A stretch of 64,000 nt of DNA, taken from positions 24,955,761 through 25,019,760 of the forward strand of contig CM046857.1 of the NCBI GenBank assembly GCA_025617745.1, read 5' to 3'. This DNA comes from Heliocidaris erythrogramma. Lineage: Eukaryota > Echinodermata > Echinoidea > Camarodonta > Echinometridae. Below the pieces are notes generated by a model. That model had not been told where the DNA came from, made no database searches, and worked only from the letters and a program-made list of their open reading frames with translations. Shown here one piece after another: positions 21,495-33,800 of this stretch; the first letter of the stretch is position 1; the number at the start of each line of letters is the position of its first letter. The position numbers and the translations under genes are program-made.

Positions 21495-23355
21495 AGCTCT
21501 ACTACATTCCGCTACAAATAGCAGCCAGTTTATGCACTCAAAGTCAGCACAAAGATCTTTCTTGGGAGACGGAGTTAAGGGGAAAGTCCTGTTTGATTAA
21601 TAGCGCCAAACTCAGGCGCTATTGATGGAAAATGTTGTCCAGGTTGTCCAGGTTGTGCTGGGTGCTACCCACACGACCGTGGGTTGAGTTTCCGTTTAAA
21701 TTCCCGCGAAAGCTTTGGGAAATACCTACGCGGTGATTGCTAAGAAACCGCAGGCAAAGCCTTCTAGACCAGCATACCTGAACAGCAAAATGTGACGTCT
21801 ACATATTTGTCCTCAGTTTAAATGAATTTTCTTTTAGATTCTTTTCTATTTTTCATAAACAAGCATCGCAAAGGCCTCCACATGCAAATATTTAATTTGA
21901 ATGAATAACTTTTTTTTTTTTAAATTTTAGAATGAACTGCAAAATACACGAGGCATACACTTTTCTCTAAAGCAAGTATATATCAGTGATTATTCTGAAG
22001 GTCTTTAAGTTCTGCATTTAAGATCTGCGAAATACAGACGAGCGCTTTTGAAATTTGTGTTCTGAAAGTAAGAGGAAAGAGTCATTTTATTCCTCTCTCT
22101 CTCTCTCTCTCTCTAACTCTTTCATATAATGAAATACCTTTGACAATTTCTTATTCTATATCGACCCCCCAAAAGTCATATCAAAGTATTCAATTAATCC
22201 TCCTTCCGCAAGAAGACTATCATCATGATAATCAAAAATACCACTTTGTTTTCAAGAGGAGCTCATCATCATAGAATGCGTGTCCGTACATAATGATTGC
22301 ATTAATTCCGCTATCCGTAACACTCCTCTGAGACCACGTACATTCCTAGAGTTCATGGACTGTGCGGACAACAACGATTTAAAGGTTTTGTCAACCATTT
22401 GCAAACACCAGAAAGGATGACCGATAAACGGGGGGGGGGGGGGGGGGATTTTTTTTTTAATATTATTTTGGAATTATTTCATTTTCGGTACCACGAACCC
22501 TATTTTATTTTAAGATCTAAGCATATAATTCATTTTCGGAATTACGAGCCTTCGGAGTAACGAAACTTTCAAATAAATGAACCTTCGGATCACCGAAACC
22601 GACATGGAACTGATAAAACATTGTAGTACATCTTATAGAACGGCAACTCAATCACGAATAGAAGTTTAATGTCTGCTTATTCTGGAACATGTATGTATCT
22701 GACATTTATCCCCGAGATATTTACCTATTTGTTTAGTTTGACCCCAAAAATAAAAATAAATAAAATGCCTTTATTTTCCTTTTTAAAGTGCCCTTTGAGT
22801 AGGCCTAGATGAATTTATAAAATGTGTCATAATTCCCATAGAAGAGACTTCTTACGCAGTTGTAAAAATATTGGAATTTTGAAGGAAAAAATGAATTCCT
22901 GATATTTATTGGTGAGATGGATGGGACGCAATATGTCAATTAAGACATTCTCTTGGGTTACAACACCTGCATCAAATTACATTATCGACCAATGCTATAT
23001 CCATGCACCATCCATCTCCTTCCCCCTCCCTAATAGCTTCCCACTTCACAGAGAACAACAATCAGAATTTGAGTTGTTTGCAGTGTGAATACGTGTTGTA
23101 CTTGCTTTAAATCTGCCACACTCAAAGACTGCCGTGGAAATAGGTCGTTCAACTCCCGTCCTGAAATCGAGATATTTTTTTTTTACCAACATCGCGATCA
23201 TATGCTGAGCAAGTAGGCCACCTTTCCAGCTTCCACCGTTACGTCACAATGTAAGTAAAGTCAAGATAGTTGGTTTCTCCGAAGCGTAATGTAACTGGAC
23301 CTGATGCTACTTTAAAACTACTGATAGACTCTAAGCCATTTACATAAATTATACG
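21495..23355. other. Gene-free stretch with small repeats
   Basis: Holds a hairpin TAGCGCCAAACTCAGGCGCTA (about 21600-21621), a short (CT)n at 22092-22115, a G-run at 22431-22447 and a degenerate TTCGG...ACGAA repeat at 22480-22600. No exon supported. Confidence 0.45.
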
Positions 23356-23361
23356 TTAAAT

Positions 23362-23430
23362 GCGTTGTGGCCCAGTGGATAAGTCACCGGACTGTAGATG
23401 AGAAAGTATAAGGTGCGAATCCCTGCATAA
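23362..23430 (+). repeat. tRNA-like SINE head
   Basis: GTGGCCCAGTGGATAAG matches an RNA polymerase III A box and GGTGCGAATCC a degenerate B box, spaced like a tRNA. The acceptor stem does not close, so a tRNA-derived SINE or pseudogene is favoured. Confidence 0.5.
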
Positions 23431-23599
23431 TACTATCATCCTTTTCAAGACATCAACATTAGTCACACTCCACCCAGGTGAAGTAAAAGGGTACCGGTAG
23501 GCAGTAATTCCTTGAATGCTTCAACGCCATATCTGCGAGGCAGCTGGGCTTGAGCCGGCGTGATAATACAAAGATCTTGAAAGCGCAAAAATAATGATA

Positions 23600-23835
23600 C
23601 GTGCTATGCAATAACTCGATATATTTATTGTTATCATCATTTTATTGTTATTAATATTATTGTTATTATCACTTTTATAGTTCGTATTATTATTAATTTT
23701 ATTATTATTATAATTATTGTTGTTGCTGTTGTTATTATTATCAGTTATCATTATCATTACCATTATTATTATTGTTGTTGTTATCATTTTTATCATTATT
23801 ATAATTTTTGTTATTATTATGATTATATAATATAT
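23600..23835. repeat. (ATT)n-type microsatellite
   Basis: ATT/GTT/ATC repeats; the Asn/Ile-rich frame on the minus strand is an artefact. Confidence 0.85.
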
Positions 23836-24421
23836 ATGGCCTCCCCACATGTGTTTTCCGGGTCAAATGGAGAATATCGACATTGAGACGTCGCAGCCTT
23901 CATTAAATATCATAATTAGGAAGCTCAGGTGGCTTACAAAATTTTGTTTTTTTCCTTCCCTTGAAAGATGCAATTTTCTCTTTATAAAAAGACTTAGCAC
24001 TAAGTTTGCAAACACAGAATATCAGGTCGGTTTTCTTTTCATAATACCCAATTAGTGACGCGTTCTCTAAGTAAAAAAGGAAAAAGAAAAAAACGCCCAA
24101 TCGACGCTGGAAAAGGACAACCGCTTTCTGTATACACTTTTACAACAGCATCATTGCATTTCCGACCTTTCTTTTTTTTTAAATCATAGTTTAGTACTTT
24201 TCTTCAGTTATTGCCAATATTTTGAGGTCGTTTTATTTTGTGGAGATGGCAAAAATGGGATATATAGTTAAAAGGCACGTGCTTCACCCTCCATCGAATG
24301 GTGAAACATAGAAACAAAAAGGGAGTGTAAAGTCTAAGAAAGAGAAAAGGGGAGACGGGGAATGTAACAATGTAATTCAGATAATACATCCTCCCTCACT
24401 CGATCATGCCATGCTATCCAG

Positions 24422-24458
24422 AGCCCCCCCCCCCCCCCCCCTCACTAGCTACGCCACT
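24422..24458. repeat. C-run joined to a CAGTGGCG-family end
   Basis: About seventeen C, then CTCACTAGCTACGCCACTG, the right end of the dispersed CAGTGGCG repeat family. Confidence 0.55.
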
Positions 24459-24639
24459 GAATGTTGGTTACAGGACATGTGGAGAAATGACACAGGTAAC
24501 ATATGAGGTACAAGGTTCAAAGTTTACGGTTGTCACACTAGGCTTACATGTGGAAATGTAATATACAAGCTTTGATTTTAAACAGTTAAACATGTCCTAT
24601 CGTTATCTTTATAAATAATATATATATACATATATATAT

Positions 24640-24740
24640 AACTCTAAAGGCTACAATTAGCTGGACAGTTGGTGACATTAGCGGGACAGTTGAGCATAGA
24701 TATAAAACAAAACTGTCCAGCTAATGTAGCCTTTAGAGTT
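24640..24740. mobile_element. TA-microsatellite-embedded MITE, copy 2
   Basis: A 31-bp inverted end pair (AACTCTAAAGGCTACAATTA on the left, its complement on the right) encloses about 40 bp. The unit is bounded by TA repeats on both sides. The interior ACAGTTGGT-GACATTAG and AAAACTGTCC match copy 1 at 16954-17102; the outermost arms differ. Confidence 0.8.
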
Positions 24741-25159
24741 ATATAATATAAATATATCCCTAATGTGATTACTTGTTGATCACATATTTTACTTATTGAT
24801 ATTCAAATATTTACACAGATCTATGAAGAAAAAAAACACATCATTGTAATCATTATTGTTATTGTATTATTCAATTAAATTAACGAAATCTTAAATCTGA
24901 ATCTGGATGTGATATTCACACCTCAGAAATATGTTTTTAAAAGTGCAATTAAAAAAAAAGAGAGAAAAAAATGCAATGCAAAAATCCTGTTGTAAACATG
25001 GAGCTAGGGAGATCAAGAGGCAGGCAGGTCTTATTATGAAGATGATCCTCCTCTCAACAAAATATAAAAATATAAGTACATTGTACATGTCAAAATACCT
25101 CCTGTATGCAAACGAACGGGGAACACAACCTCTAAAGAGATTCGGGCAAACTTAAGCTA

Positions 25160-25320
25160 TGTTGGGTACAAAAAGGGAACATGCATGCATTGTTGAGTAG
25201 AATTAGCCCAATCATGGGTGAAATGTACCCTAAAAATGGGCAAACTTACACGATGCTGGGTAAAAAATAATTATAAACATTTTACCAAATAAACATACAT
25301 GCTCCCTTTTTTACCCAACA
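25160..25320. mobile_element. MITE with TGTTGGGTA ends
   Basis: TGTTGGGTACAAAAAGGGAA at the left and CTCCCTTTTTTACCCAACA at the right are inverted, 160 bp apart. No coding sequence. Confidence 0.65.
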
Positions 25321-26083
25321 CTGGTGAATTTGTAGAGAGAGAGAGAGAGAGAGAGGATGGATGGATTGAATTGATGACTTGGCCTGATAGTGTATACCAA
25401 AAGAGATCAAAATCTCTAGTACCATTCGGACTTTGATCCACACCCACACCCACACCAAAAACACCCACACATGGCAAAAGTTCTGAGTGGAATTCCAAAT
25501 TAGTGTCAGTATTACTTTCTGAACACATGTCTTTTTATCCAACTTTTCCTTTTCATGTCGCAAATTAGCCATTGATAAAGCAAACTATCCAATACAATAT
25601 ACCACATATAGCAGACTAATAAGCCTACTCATTGCATCTATTGAATTCGTTTTCCCCTCACTTATTAGTTAAAAATGTTCATTACCATAATTAAAATTTC
25701 GTTTATTCATAAAAATATACGTAATTGCACTAATTCATGTTTGTCATAAACAAAATTACACTGGCTACGAAAATAGGAGTGAGCGTATTTATGCTCGTTT
25801 TGGACCTTTTCAGGTCAGAACGTGATCTATTATTCATGTAATTAGCCGATCACGCTATATTATGGACATTAAAGAGGTATTATGTTCCCTTAATTTCGCT
25901 TGTATGTTTTGTAATCTCTTTGTTATTTTGACTGTAATTACTTTTGAACAGTTCTTATATTTATCATTGTCATCTTTTTATAACAAGGACCAAAGTGTAA
26001 AACAGTCCTATAATTACTGATCTTGTTATTCTGTATGAGACATTTAAATAAAAAATATATAAAAGTAGATAAAAATGTATTAA

Positions 26084-26450
26084 AAAGGGACTTAGAAGCG
26101 AGAAGAGGGGGGGAGGGGGGGGGGGGGGGGAGGCTGGGAAAATACAGTTACATGTACCTCTTAAGCGGAGATTTAAAAGGTTTGAAAACAGTTGATTGAC
26201 AGTTGATCCCATTTTCATCAATTTCCCCTTCCTGATCTACAACTGATCTTGTCATGTATTGATATAAATTGAATAAATAACTATGAAACATTAGCCAATA
26301 TATTTGAAAATTAGGAAAGGGATTTAGAAGCGTAGACAAAGAGAGAATATACACTTACATGTAAATCTAAGGTCCGAAATTTAAAGGATTGGAACTGTTG
26401 AGATAGGGCGGTTGATCTAATTTATATCAATTCCCCCGTCCTGATCAAAT
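26084..26450. repeat. Diverged tandem duplication with G-run
   Basis: GGGACTTAGAAGCG at 26088 and GGGATTTAGAAGCG at 26319 start two similar blocks that share ACTTACATGTA, GGTTGATC-like and TTCCCC(TT/GT)CCTGATC text, offset about 230 bp. The first holds a G-run at 26107-26131. Confidence 0.5.
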
Positions 26451-26833
26451 CTCTCGAAATGTCATACTTGGGGAGTACTTGGGGAATACTTCGACAACCT
26501 CATGTGTCGGGGAAATCTTATTTAAAGCAGTTATCGCTTCATCTTTTCCCTATAAACCTATTTCTTAGCAGTGTTAAATGAAGCAAAATACCTTCGTAAA
26601 TCAGATGTCTCCTTTCCTCCTAAACTCTTTGATAAAGAAGCGATTCAGTGCCCCTTTATCATGTCCGTAGAGCCGGGATCTCCCATTCATCTACTCATTC
26701 CCATTTACCAATACACCTCACTCTGTATCTTTTCCCTGTCAATCCATAAGAGGAACTTCTACACATCTATATCTATCAGCATGTACAGTATAAAATACAC
26801 AAAATAAGTGTTTTATAAGTAACATTTTGATAT

Positions 26834-27333
26834 NNNNNNNNNNNNNNNNNNNNNNNNNNNNNNNNNNNNNNNNNNNNNNNNNNNNNNNNNNNNNNNNNNN
26901 NNNNNNNNNNNNNNNNNNNNNNNNNNNNNNNNNNNNNNNNNNNNNNNNNNNNNNNNNNNNNNNNNNNNNNNNNNNNNNNNNNNNNNNNNNNNNNNNNNNN
27001 NNNNNNNNNNNNNNNNNNNNNNNNNNNNNNNNNNNNNNNNNNNNNNNNNNNNNNNNNNNNNNNNNNNNNNNNNNNNNNNNNNNNNNNNNNNNNNNNNNNN
27101 NNNNNNNNNNNNNNNNNNNNNNNNNNNNNNNNNNNNNNNNNNNNNNNNNNNNNNNNNNNNNNNNNNNNNNNNNNNNNNNNNNNNNNNNNNNNNNNNNNNN
27201 NNNNNNNNNNNNNNNNNNNNNNNNNNNNNNNNNNNNNNNNNNNNNNNNNNNNNNNNNNNNNNNNNNNNNNNNNNNNNNNNNNNNNNNNNNNNNNNNNNNN
27301 NNNNNNNNNNNNNNNNNNNNNNNNNNNNNNNNN
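26834..27333. other. Assembly gap of 500 N
   Basis: Exactly 500 undetermined bases, which suggests a fixed-size scaffold gap whose true length is unknown. Confidence 0.99.
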
Positions 27334-27744
27334 TATTGGCAATGGCACAGGCCCCTAAGGCTTGACTACTTGAGAATGTGGGGTAAACACGAAATGCTCT
27401 ATTCATTTATGAAATTATAAGACAAAATGCATTCTTTCTTTTTCTTTAACTGAACTTGTAAAAGTTTAATACAATATACAACAATATGGTATACAGAAAA
27501 ACATGTTTATGAAGTAAATGATTAACATTTTAACCTCAATCAAATTACTCGACAGCTTTAATTTTGAGAAATAGTGTTACTTTAGTCCTTCTACTGGTTT
27601 GCAAAAAGACGCTTCTTTTTTATCTGACATTATTGCTTTGTTATTAAAATTGATTTCTGATGAATGCCACACACATACTTGTATTGCTATGAAAGAAATC
27701 CTATATGCTTAAATGATATTTTGCTTTCCTTTTCCACTTTGTAG

Positions 27745-27827
27745 TTATATTCAAGTCCATGGGAGAGGGAAGTGGCTGTGCAAGTCCCCGTAGTGCAGAC
27801 AGCACTAGAATTACCAGCTCCAAATAA
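27745..27827 (+). CDS. Possible terminal exon of unknown gene
   Basis: A pyrimidine-rich acceptor (TTTTCCACTTTGTAG ending 27744) leads into a frame reading IFKSMGEGSGCASPRS and closing at TAA (27825-27827), 26 codons after a two-base carry-over. A long AT-rich stretch with AATAAA at about 28382 follows, like a 3' UTR. Upstream exons would lie in or beyond the gap. The peptide is not recognised. Confidence 0.3.
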
Positions 27828-28473
27828 GAGAAAGTGCCAAGATATTTACAACGGATGAAGAATATACATTTTTATCTTAGTTCTTACTCCACCATATTAT
27901 GAAATACATTGAATTCATAGTGGAGAATTTTCAAAGCAAATCATGTTTTCGGACATTGCGATGTAGAAAAGTACTTTGAGTTCATCAAATATAAGAGGGA
28001 GCACATGCTATATATAATATATGTTTTATAATGAAATTACTAGGATACATGGATACATATATATCACTGTCACCAGAGACTTAAATATATAATTACATAT
28101 CTGTATTTTACACAATTTGGGGAGGTCTAGGCAATGTCTTGTATAATTTAGAAAGGTTATGCACTCAGGATATAAATGTTTTTTTTCAACTTTATAAACA
28201 TCATTTTATCTTACAAGTACGAAAGGCACAGATAACCTAAAAGGTATACAACTATGACCATATTAGTAATGTGCCTGAAATCATTTGCTCATGTATTTTT
28301 ATTGCCTTAAAATATTCTATATTTGTATTGTCCTCTGTAAAATCTGTACTTTTTATGTTTTTGGAACTGAATGAAATTGAGAATAAATCAGTCATAAATT
28401 TCAAACTATCAACTGTGTTGTGACACTACATGCATGTCTTTTGTATTTCACAACAAACATAATGATTAATTTA

Positions 28474-28540
28474 TTAATCTTTCCCTGGAGATGGCCAGTG
28501 CACATGAGGTTCTTCCACCACCCGTGTATGCAGGTCAACT
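28474..28540 (-). CDS. Possible terminal exon of unknown gene
   Basis: On the minus strand, acceptor CTCTCCTAG is followed by a one-base carry-over and VDLHTRVVEEPHVHWPSPGKD with TAA at 28474-28476. The short peptide has non-repetitive, protein-like composition. It could end the minus-strand gene that starts at 41735, but no connecting exon was found. Confidence 0.3.
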
Positions 28541-29062
28541 CTAGGAGAGATGAATAAAATATTCATCTGTGTGTACCTGGTGAACTTAGTAGTTAAAACT
28601 TCAAACATTAAGATTCTTCTGAATGCATGATGAGGCAGTCATTATACTCTAATTATTTACTTTGAATAAACTTCCAATGCACAATTTTGTTAAAATACCT
28701 TACCATCTATAGTACTTTTGATTTAATTCCAGAAGTTTAATATTTGTATCAAATTGTACACTTATTTGGCTTTCATGTACAACTGTCATGAACACTTTTG
28801 GAAAGAAATAAAAAGTACAATGATTGTACAGTTACACACAATTTTGAAATTCTTATTTGAGTAGATTATTGAAAAATCATCCACAAGAGAGTACATCAGT
28901 TAAATGCTATTAACGGTTGTTTTGACTCAACCCTATTTAATTTTGAAACATAAATGTCAGACTTTAAATAAAATGTTGCAACTAATATTAAACACAACAG
29001 GATAAACATGGACGGATGTCGTAAAGATTTGGCTGTATTATGGCTTCCCGTATAAACTTTAA

Positions 29063-29063
29063 G

Positions 29064-29099
<36 letters not shown>
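29063..29099. repeat. (TA)n microsatellite
   Basis: An uninterrupted TA tract of about 32 bases, followed by CATGTAGG. Confidence 0.9.
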
Positions 29100-29103
<4 letters not shown>

Positions 29104-29133
29104 GGCACACACCTTTTATGAAATAAATTCTGG

Positions 29134-29750
29134 CTGGCTATGAATAGGCACCACTACATCCATGAATATTGTCCCATTTCATTTGAACAACAAGCAGCAT
29201 TGATCTTTGGCATCAGTGTTCATATTAAAATGCTGCTGAATTCAGCACATCGAGGAGAAAAAAATGTCACACACAATATCATATTGCCGCGATAAGCATC
29301 AGAAAAAGTCACTTCATAATTCTTGGATAATTAAAACCCTGTAAATTCAGCTGGCTATGAATAGGCACCACTACATCCATGAATATTGTCCCGTTTCATT
29401 TGAACAACAAGCAGCATTGATCTTTGGCATCAGTGTTCATAAGAACGCTGCTGAATTCAGCACATCGAGAAGAAAAAAATGTCACACACAATATCATATT
29501 GTCGCGATAAGCATCAGAAAAAGTCACTTCATATAAATTTTGATGATAAAACCCTGTAAATTCAGCTGGCTATGAATAGGCATCACTTCATCCATGAATA
29601 TTGTCACATTTAATTTGAACAAGCAGCATTGGTCTTTGGCATCAGTATTCATAAGAATGCTGCTGAAAATTACGTCGAGGAATACTTGGCCAATTTGAGA
29701 AAAATTGTCACACACACAATCATATTGCTAAGAAAGTCACTTATTGAATC
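29134..29750. repeat. Three-copy tandem repeat, unit about 216 bp
   Basis: CTGGCTATGAATAGGCA begins copies at 29134, 29351 and 29566. Copies 1 and 2 are nearly identical; copy 3 is diverged and shortened at its end. The array lies just downstream of the last exon of the PHD transposase gene and may be transcribed as its 3' region. Confidence 0.85.
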
Positions 29751-29917
29751 TTGGTTAACGGGTGTCCTCTGTTTACTTCAAATTGCTATTTATTTACCAC
29801 AGTGAAGCTGTCCATCAGAATGAACTTCGCATAGTCAGTCCTCAGCATAGAACTCGGTATACCGGCAGAAGGACATTCTGGTTATGGTTCCTAGAATAGT
29901 CATGCTGAGGAATGTGT

Positions 29918-30041
29918 TTACCTACAATTAGGGCAGTACCATGACCCCCTTGGTTTGCGTCTAATGCCAACACATTCGTAATGGAACCACTGTTGAATAC
30001 AAGCAGCGTTGTCACAGCCAATCATTCGCCCATATTCTCCA
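29918..30041 (-). CDS. PHD finger exon of the transposase-like gene
   Basis: The acceptor TTTAATTTTCAG ends at 30042 and the exon joins in phase to the DYCICH end of the previous block. It reads [20 protein letters not shown], then [20 protein letters not shown] and a stop at 29918-29920. With the upstream CIC it makes a full C4HC3 zinc finger: C-x-C, C-x4-C, H-x2-C, C-x2-C. The text YGxMIGCDN, WFHxxCVG and KPRGxWYCPxC is that of ING-family PHD fingers, which bind trimethylated Lys4 of histone H3. The aromatic-cage positions Tyr, Met and Trp are kept. The exon itself is intact. Confidence 0.8.
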
Positions 30042-30991
30042 CTGAAAATTAAAAATAGATAATTAACATTAAATAAAATATGAACACACACAAATCTTAT
30101 AAATGTCACAAAAATCCCTTTTTTTTTTGCATTGTGTATGAATCGGATAAGATTTCTTCTGGGTAGAGCAAATACAAATGAATGAACAAACTGCTAAGTA
30201 ACATTGTCAGGGAAAATTTGTGATTGATCACAATCCTATACATATGGATATTTCTTACTAAACTATGTGTATGGAAGGCATACATCATACCAAATGCAAA
30301 AAAAAAAGATTTCTGTGTCATTTATAACCAGCAAAAATTAACATTTTCTGAGCAGACGTTGGTATTGGGTAGGAGAAACAATATTTTTGGTATACTTACA
30401 ATACAAATATATTAATTATTAACAAGTTTTGATCCAACAATTTCGCATAATTCATATAATTGAAATGTTCTTATTGTACATTTAGAGGTGCTTGCTCTGA
30501 TGGGCCATCGGTTTACCAGAAGTAGTAAACATTTTGATATCACATGAATTGCCACATTTGTCTCATTTAATATCGTCCTTTAATTTCAATCTTTTAATTC
30601 ATTTCGTTCTCATGATATTGACAAAAATCTAGCTGTTTTTCAGCCATCAAAATATCACAGTGAATCGAGCGTTGGACTATGTATTTTATAACGTACATCT
30701 AGCATAAAAAGTGCAAGTTCGTTTCCCACGGTACTCATAAAAATAAAGTGTAAACAGTTATAACAAAACAGACAAAATGGGAACAAGCACCTTTAATTCA
30801 ATTTCACTAACCACCTTAGCAAAAGAAGGAGAATAAAGTATGATTTAATAAAAATTCATCAAAATCCCATTGCGAAAGGTTGTTTTGAAAAGTTATGATT
30901 TTGCATTTTTATGGCTATTTTTATCACAAAACCTAGCAAAGAAACTAGACAGTGCAAACTGAGGATCTGATGTGAATTCAGTGAATCTTAC

Positions 30992-32076
30992 CGATGGCAT
31001 ATACAGTAGTCGTCCTCTTCTGCCTCATCACCACCCTCACTACCGCTATCACCGAAGCCTTCCATTTCTTGATCTTCTGCCTCATTGCTACCAATACTGC
31101 CTTCATCTTGCAAGCCTTGGGTTTGTTGAGCTACTAACTCGGCATCCACATCTGGGGTTTCAGTTTGTTGACCTTGTGCTGCAGCCTGTTTTTTTTCCCT
31201 CCTGGTTCTTTGGGCTTTGAGTACACCACAGAGCCGTCGCTGTTTCACAGATTCTAGGTGCTCAGTCCACATTTTTACATCTTCTACAGATAACAAATTT
31301 TCTCTGGCCAACTCAGTAATGCTCTCCTCTTTGAATTCGCCATTTGGTCGTTCTAATGTTTTGAAAGCATCACCGATAACATCTCGTGGAGGTTGAGACT
31401 TACTACCTGTCAAGTTGTCTGGATATTGCTTATAGTGTCCATTGCAGTGTTCACTGCATTTGCTGCATTCTCCACCCCATGGTTGACTTGGGTCAGGAAC
31501 TGGTGTAGGTACAAATGATAATGGGGGCCCACCATCAAACCAGAAAAGGTCTTCTCTTTCTTTTCTACAAACTGGATGGGGACATGCATCGTCATAACAG
31601 GGTAGGAGCTGAAATACATAATGAGGAAGACCCTTTTGCATGTGTCTCTCACGCAAGTCCCACACCATCTGAAAGTGGGCATACAAATCTGGTTGTTTTT
31701 GTTTCAGCTCTTGCTTGCTCTTTTTCGATCCTTTCAGGAACGTTTGAAGATGAGGCTTCCTTGCGTGGATTTCAGCTGCACAGTCATCCCTCGATCCTTC
31801 TACAAGCTTGATGTTGGACCTACCAGCAGGTGCACCATCGCAGCGATTGATGTAGACCTGTGTTGCCGTCCGCAAGTTTTTCTCTAGAGCAGCTTCATCT
31901 ATCCCTTGTTCGTTAAAATTAGAGCCATGAATTGTGGATGGGATGAACATATTTGCGTGAGCTCTTGTCAGGCAGCCATTCATAAGCTCTACTCGGTTGA
32001 GGTAGCTACCACCTGCATATCGTGCTGTCAACAGCGTGCAATGCTTAGCCATGTTAAGATGCCATTCCGTCCACAA
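30992..32076 (-). pseudogene. PHD transposase, Glu motif, Cys/His knuckle and acidic linker
   Basis: Begins TEWHLNMAKHC in the frame that continues the core, with SYLNRVELMNGCLTRAH carrying the likely third catalytic residue (Glu), about 46 residues after the second Asp. AHANMFIPSTIHGS follows. A Cys/His segment (CYDDACPHPVC and CSKCSEHCNGHY) looks like a zinc knuckle. The end is strongly acidic (GFGDSGSEGGDEAEEDD) and leads into DYCICH, the first two zinc ligands of the PHD finger. Donor CATCG|GTAAG at 30992/30991. Confidence 0.65.
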
Positions 32077-33800
32077 AACTGTACTTCAAGGTGTGTAGGT
32101 CCCTCATCGGATGCCCCATCCACGCGTATGCAGTCGATGGGCTTCTGCATGTCAGTCGCAAATTCGTCCATTTTGCTCATCATGTACATATCAGCCATGT
32201 GTTGCGATGGGTCCTTCGGGTAAAGCTGATGAGCCTTCACAACACCAAGCACCTTTTGAGCTGTATTTTCAGTTTCTACAATGAGATTCATGGAGGTCTG
32301 TAGCACTGACTTATATTTGTTTACATAATCTGTGCGCGTGGTAAGCTCTGGCTGTTCTTTCAATGAAACCGTTTTATATTGCTTGTGTGTGTATGTGGTG
32401 TCAAGGCGGAAACCTGCAGCATCATCTCTGTTAAGCACTAATTTATTACGCCCATCCTGTAATTGTAGTGCGTCCAGGTCCCTGTAGAAGGCGTTACTCC
32501 AATGACTGTCGGGGTTGAGTCTAATATTCCAGCCTTTACGGGCTCTCCTGGATGCTATCTGTGCAACACCTTTATATCGTTTGGCAGATATCCGCTTTCT
32601 ATTGTGGCAGGCACACAACTGAACTATCGTCCCATACGAGAACTTATCCTGGTAGTGATCCTGCAGATACTCCAATATCCTTTTGTATGTGACCCTTTTC
32701 CCTCGCTTCAAATTTCCATCAAACGTGAGAACACCTGTTCTTCTCCACGCTTCTGCTCCAACCATGTTATCGTGAACATAGTTCTCCATAACTTTCCCTA
32801 TGTCAGGATACTTTGTTACTATTCGTGACAAACGCTTTGGTAACTTCCGTTTCAACAGACATTCTTCTGACAACTTCTTAGCAGTAATTCTTTCAGTCCT
32901 TCTCAAGATTGTTTCTGATATCTTCTTCACTTTTTCCTTGGCCTTCTTACTGCTTGTATCCTTTATGGTCAAGTACTCCTCTGGGTCATCACTCTCCGAC
33001 TCAGTTTCTATCATTCTTGTTTGTTCTGATGATTCTGTCATATCCAGGTCACTGTCAGAGCTGTATGTACTTGGGTCTACTTCATCTGTCTCACTGTCAG
33101 TGTTTTGTCCTGATGAGGCCTTCAGTTCGGCTGCAGCTTGTGCAGATGCTAGATCCCACATCGACTCACGGATCTGTTTTTGCTCGACGATGGCATCTTC
33201 AACATTTTGTACAAGCATCTTTGGGTTATGAACTCCTAGCCTTTTCCTGCTTTGTTTTGCACTGAGGTTTTGTGATTTAATGGCTACATATTTTATAAGG
33301 CTTCTATCTTTTTCACTTGAAGCAAGGGAGCAGATCTCTTTCATCTCTTCTTTGGAGAAGTGTAGCTGTATTTTTGGTGGCACAAGGTTAAGGTGTTGAA
33401 TCATATTATTGTAGTCAAAGTTTGTCACATACTCGGCGACAAAAAGGCGTTTTTGTCCTGCACCAGCAGCAAACACAACAGCAGGTAGCTGCATGACTTT
33501 CCTCACAGCCTTATCACTTTTGTAAGAGGTATCAGTGGTCATATGATACAACTCCTTCAAACTCACAATCCCCCTTTGATCAACTGCTGTTGCCATTTTC
33601 ACAACTGCTGAGCAGCGGTGACATGGTTGAATGTGCTTTCTGTTACAAATCATTTTCTTTGTGTCTATGAAATTACTCATTGATATACCAGAAATTGCAG
33701 AATAGTAAATTCCATCCTTCTTGCTGAAATTGGTCGCTAATGCCTCTGTTTCAATCAATTTTCTTTCATTGACTGGAGCAATGTTGGGAGAGTCATGTCA
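32028..33800 (-). pseudogene. PHD transposase, core with first two Asp motifs
   Basis: Open for 576 codons from 33758 and, upstream of an in-frame TGA at 33798-33800, for about 65 more acidic residues. It contains a Cys/His cluster (CNRKHIQPCHRC), a long acidic stretch (SETDEVDPSTYSSDSD), a basic helical region (KRLSRIVTKYPDIGKVME) and the motifs NRDDAAGFRLD (Asp about residue 446) and CIRVDGASDEGP (Asp 547). Spacing of about 100 residues and the following aromatic/Trp segment fit a DDE transposase; the choice of catalytic residues is inference. Its last 16 codons are out of frame because of a one-base loss near 32076. Confidence 0.65.

Noticed and set aside
26776-27420. Open frames across the gap
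   Set aside because: They consist of undetermined bases.
32091-33265. Plus-strand frames opposite the transposase core
   Set aside because: Shadow frames of the minus-strand gene, without domains.
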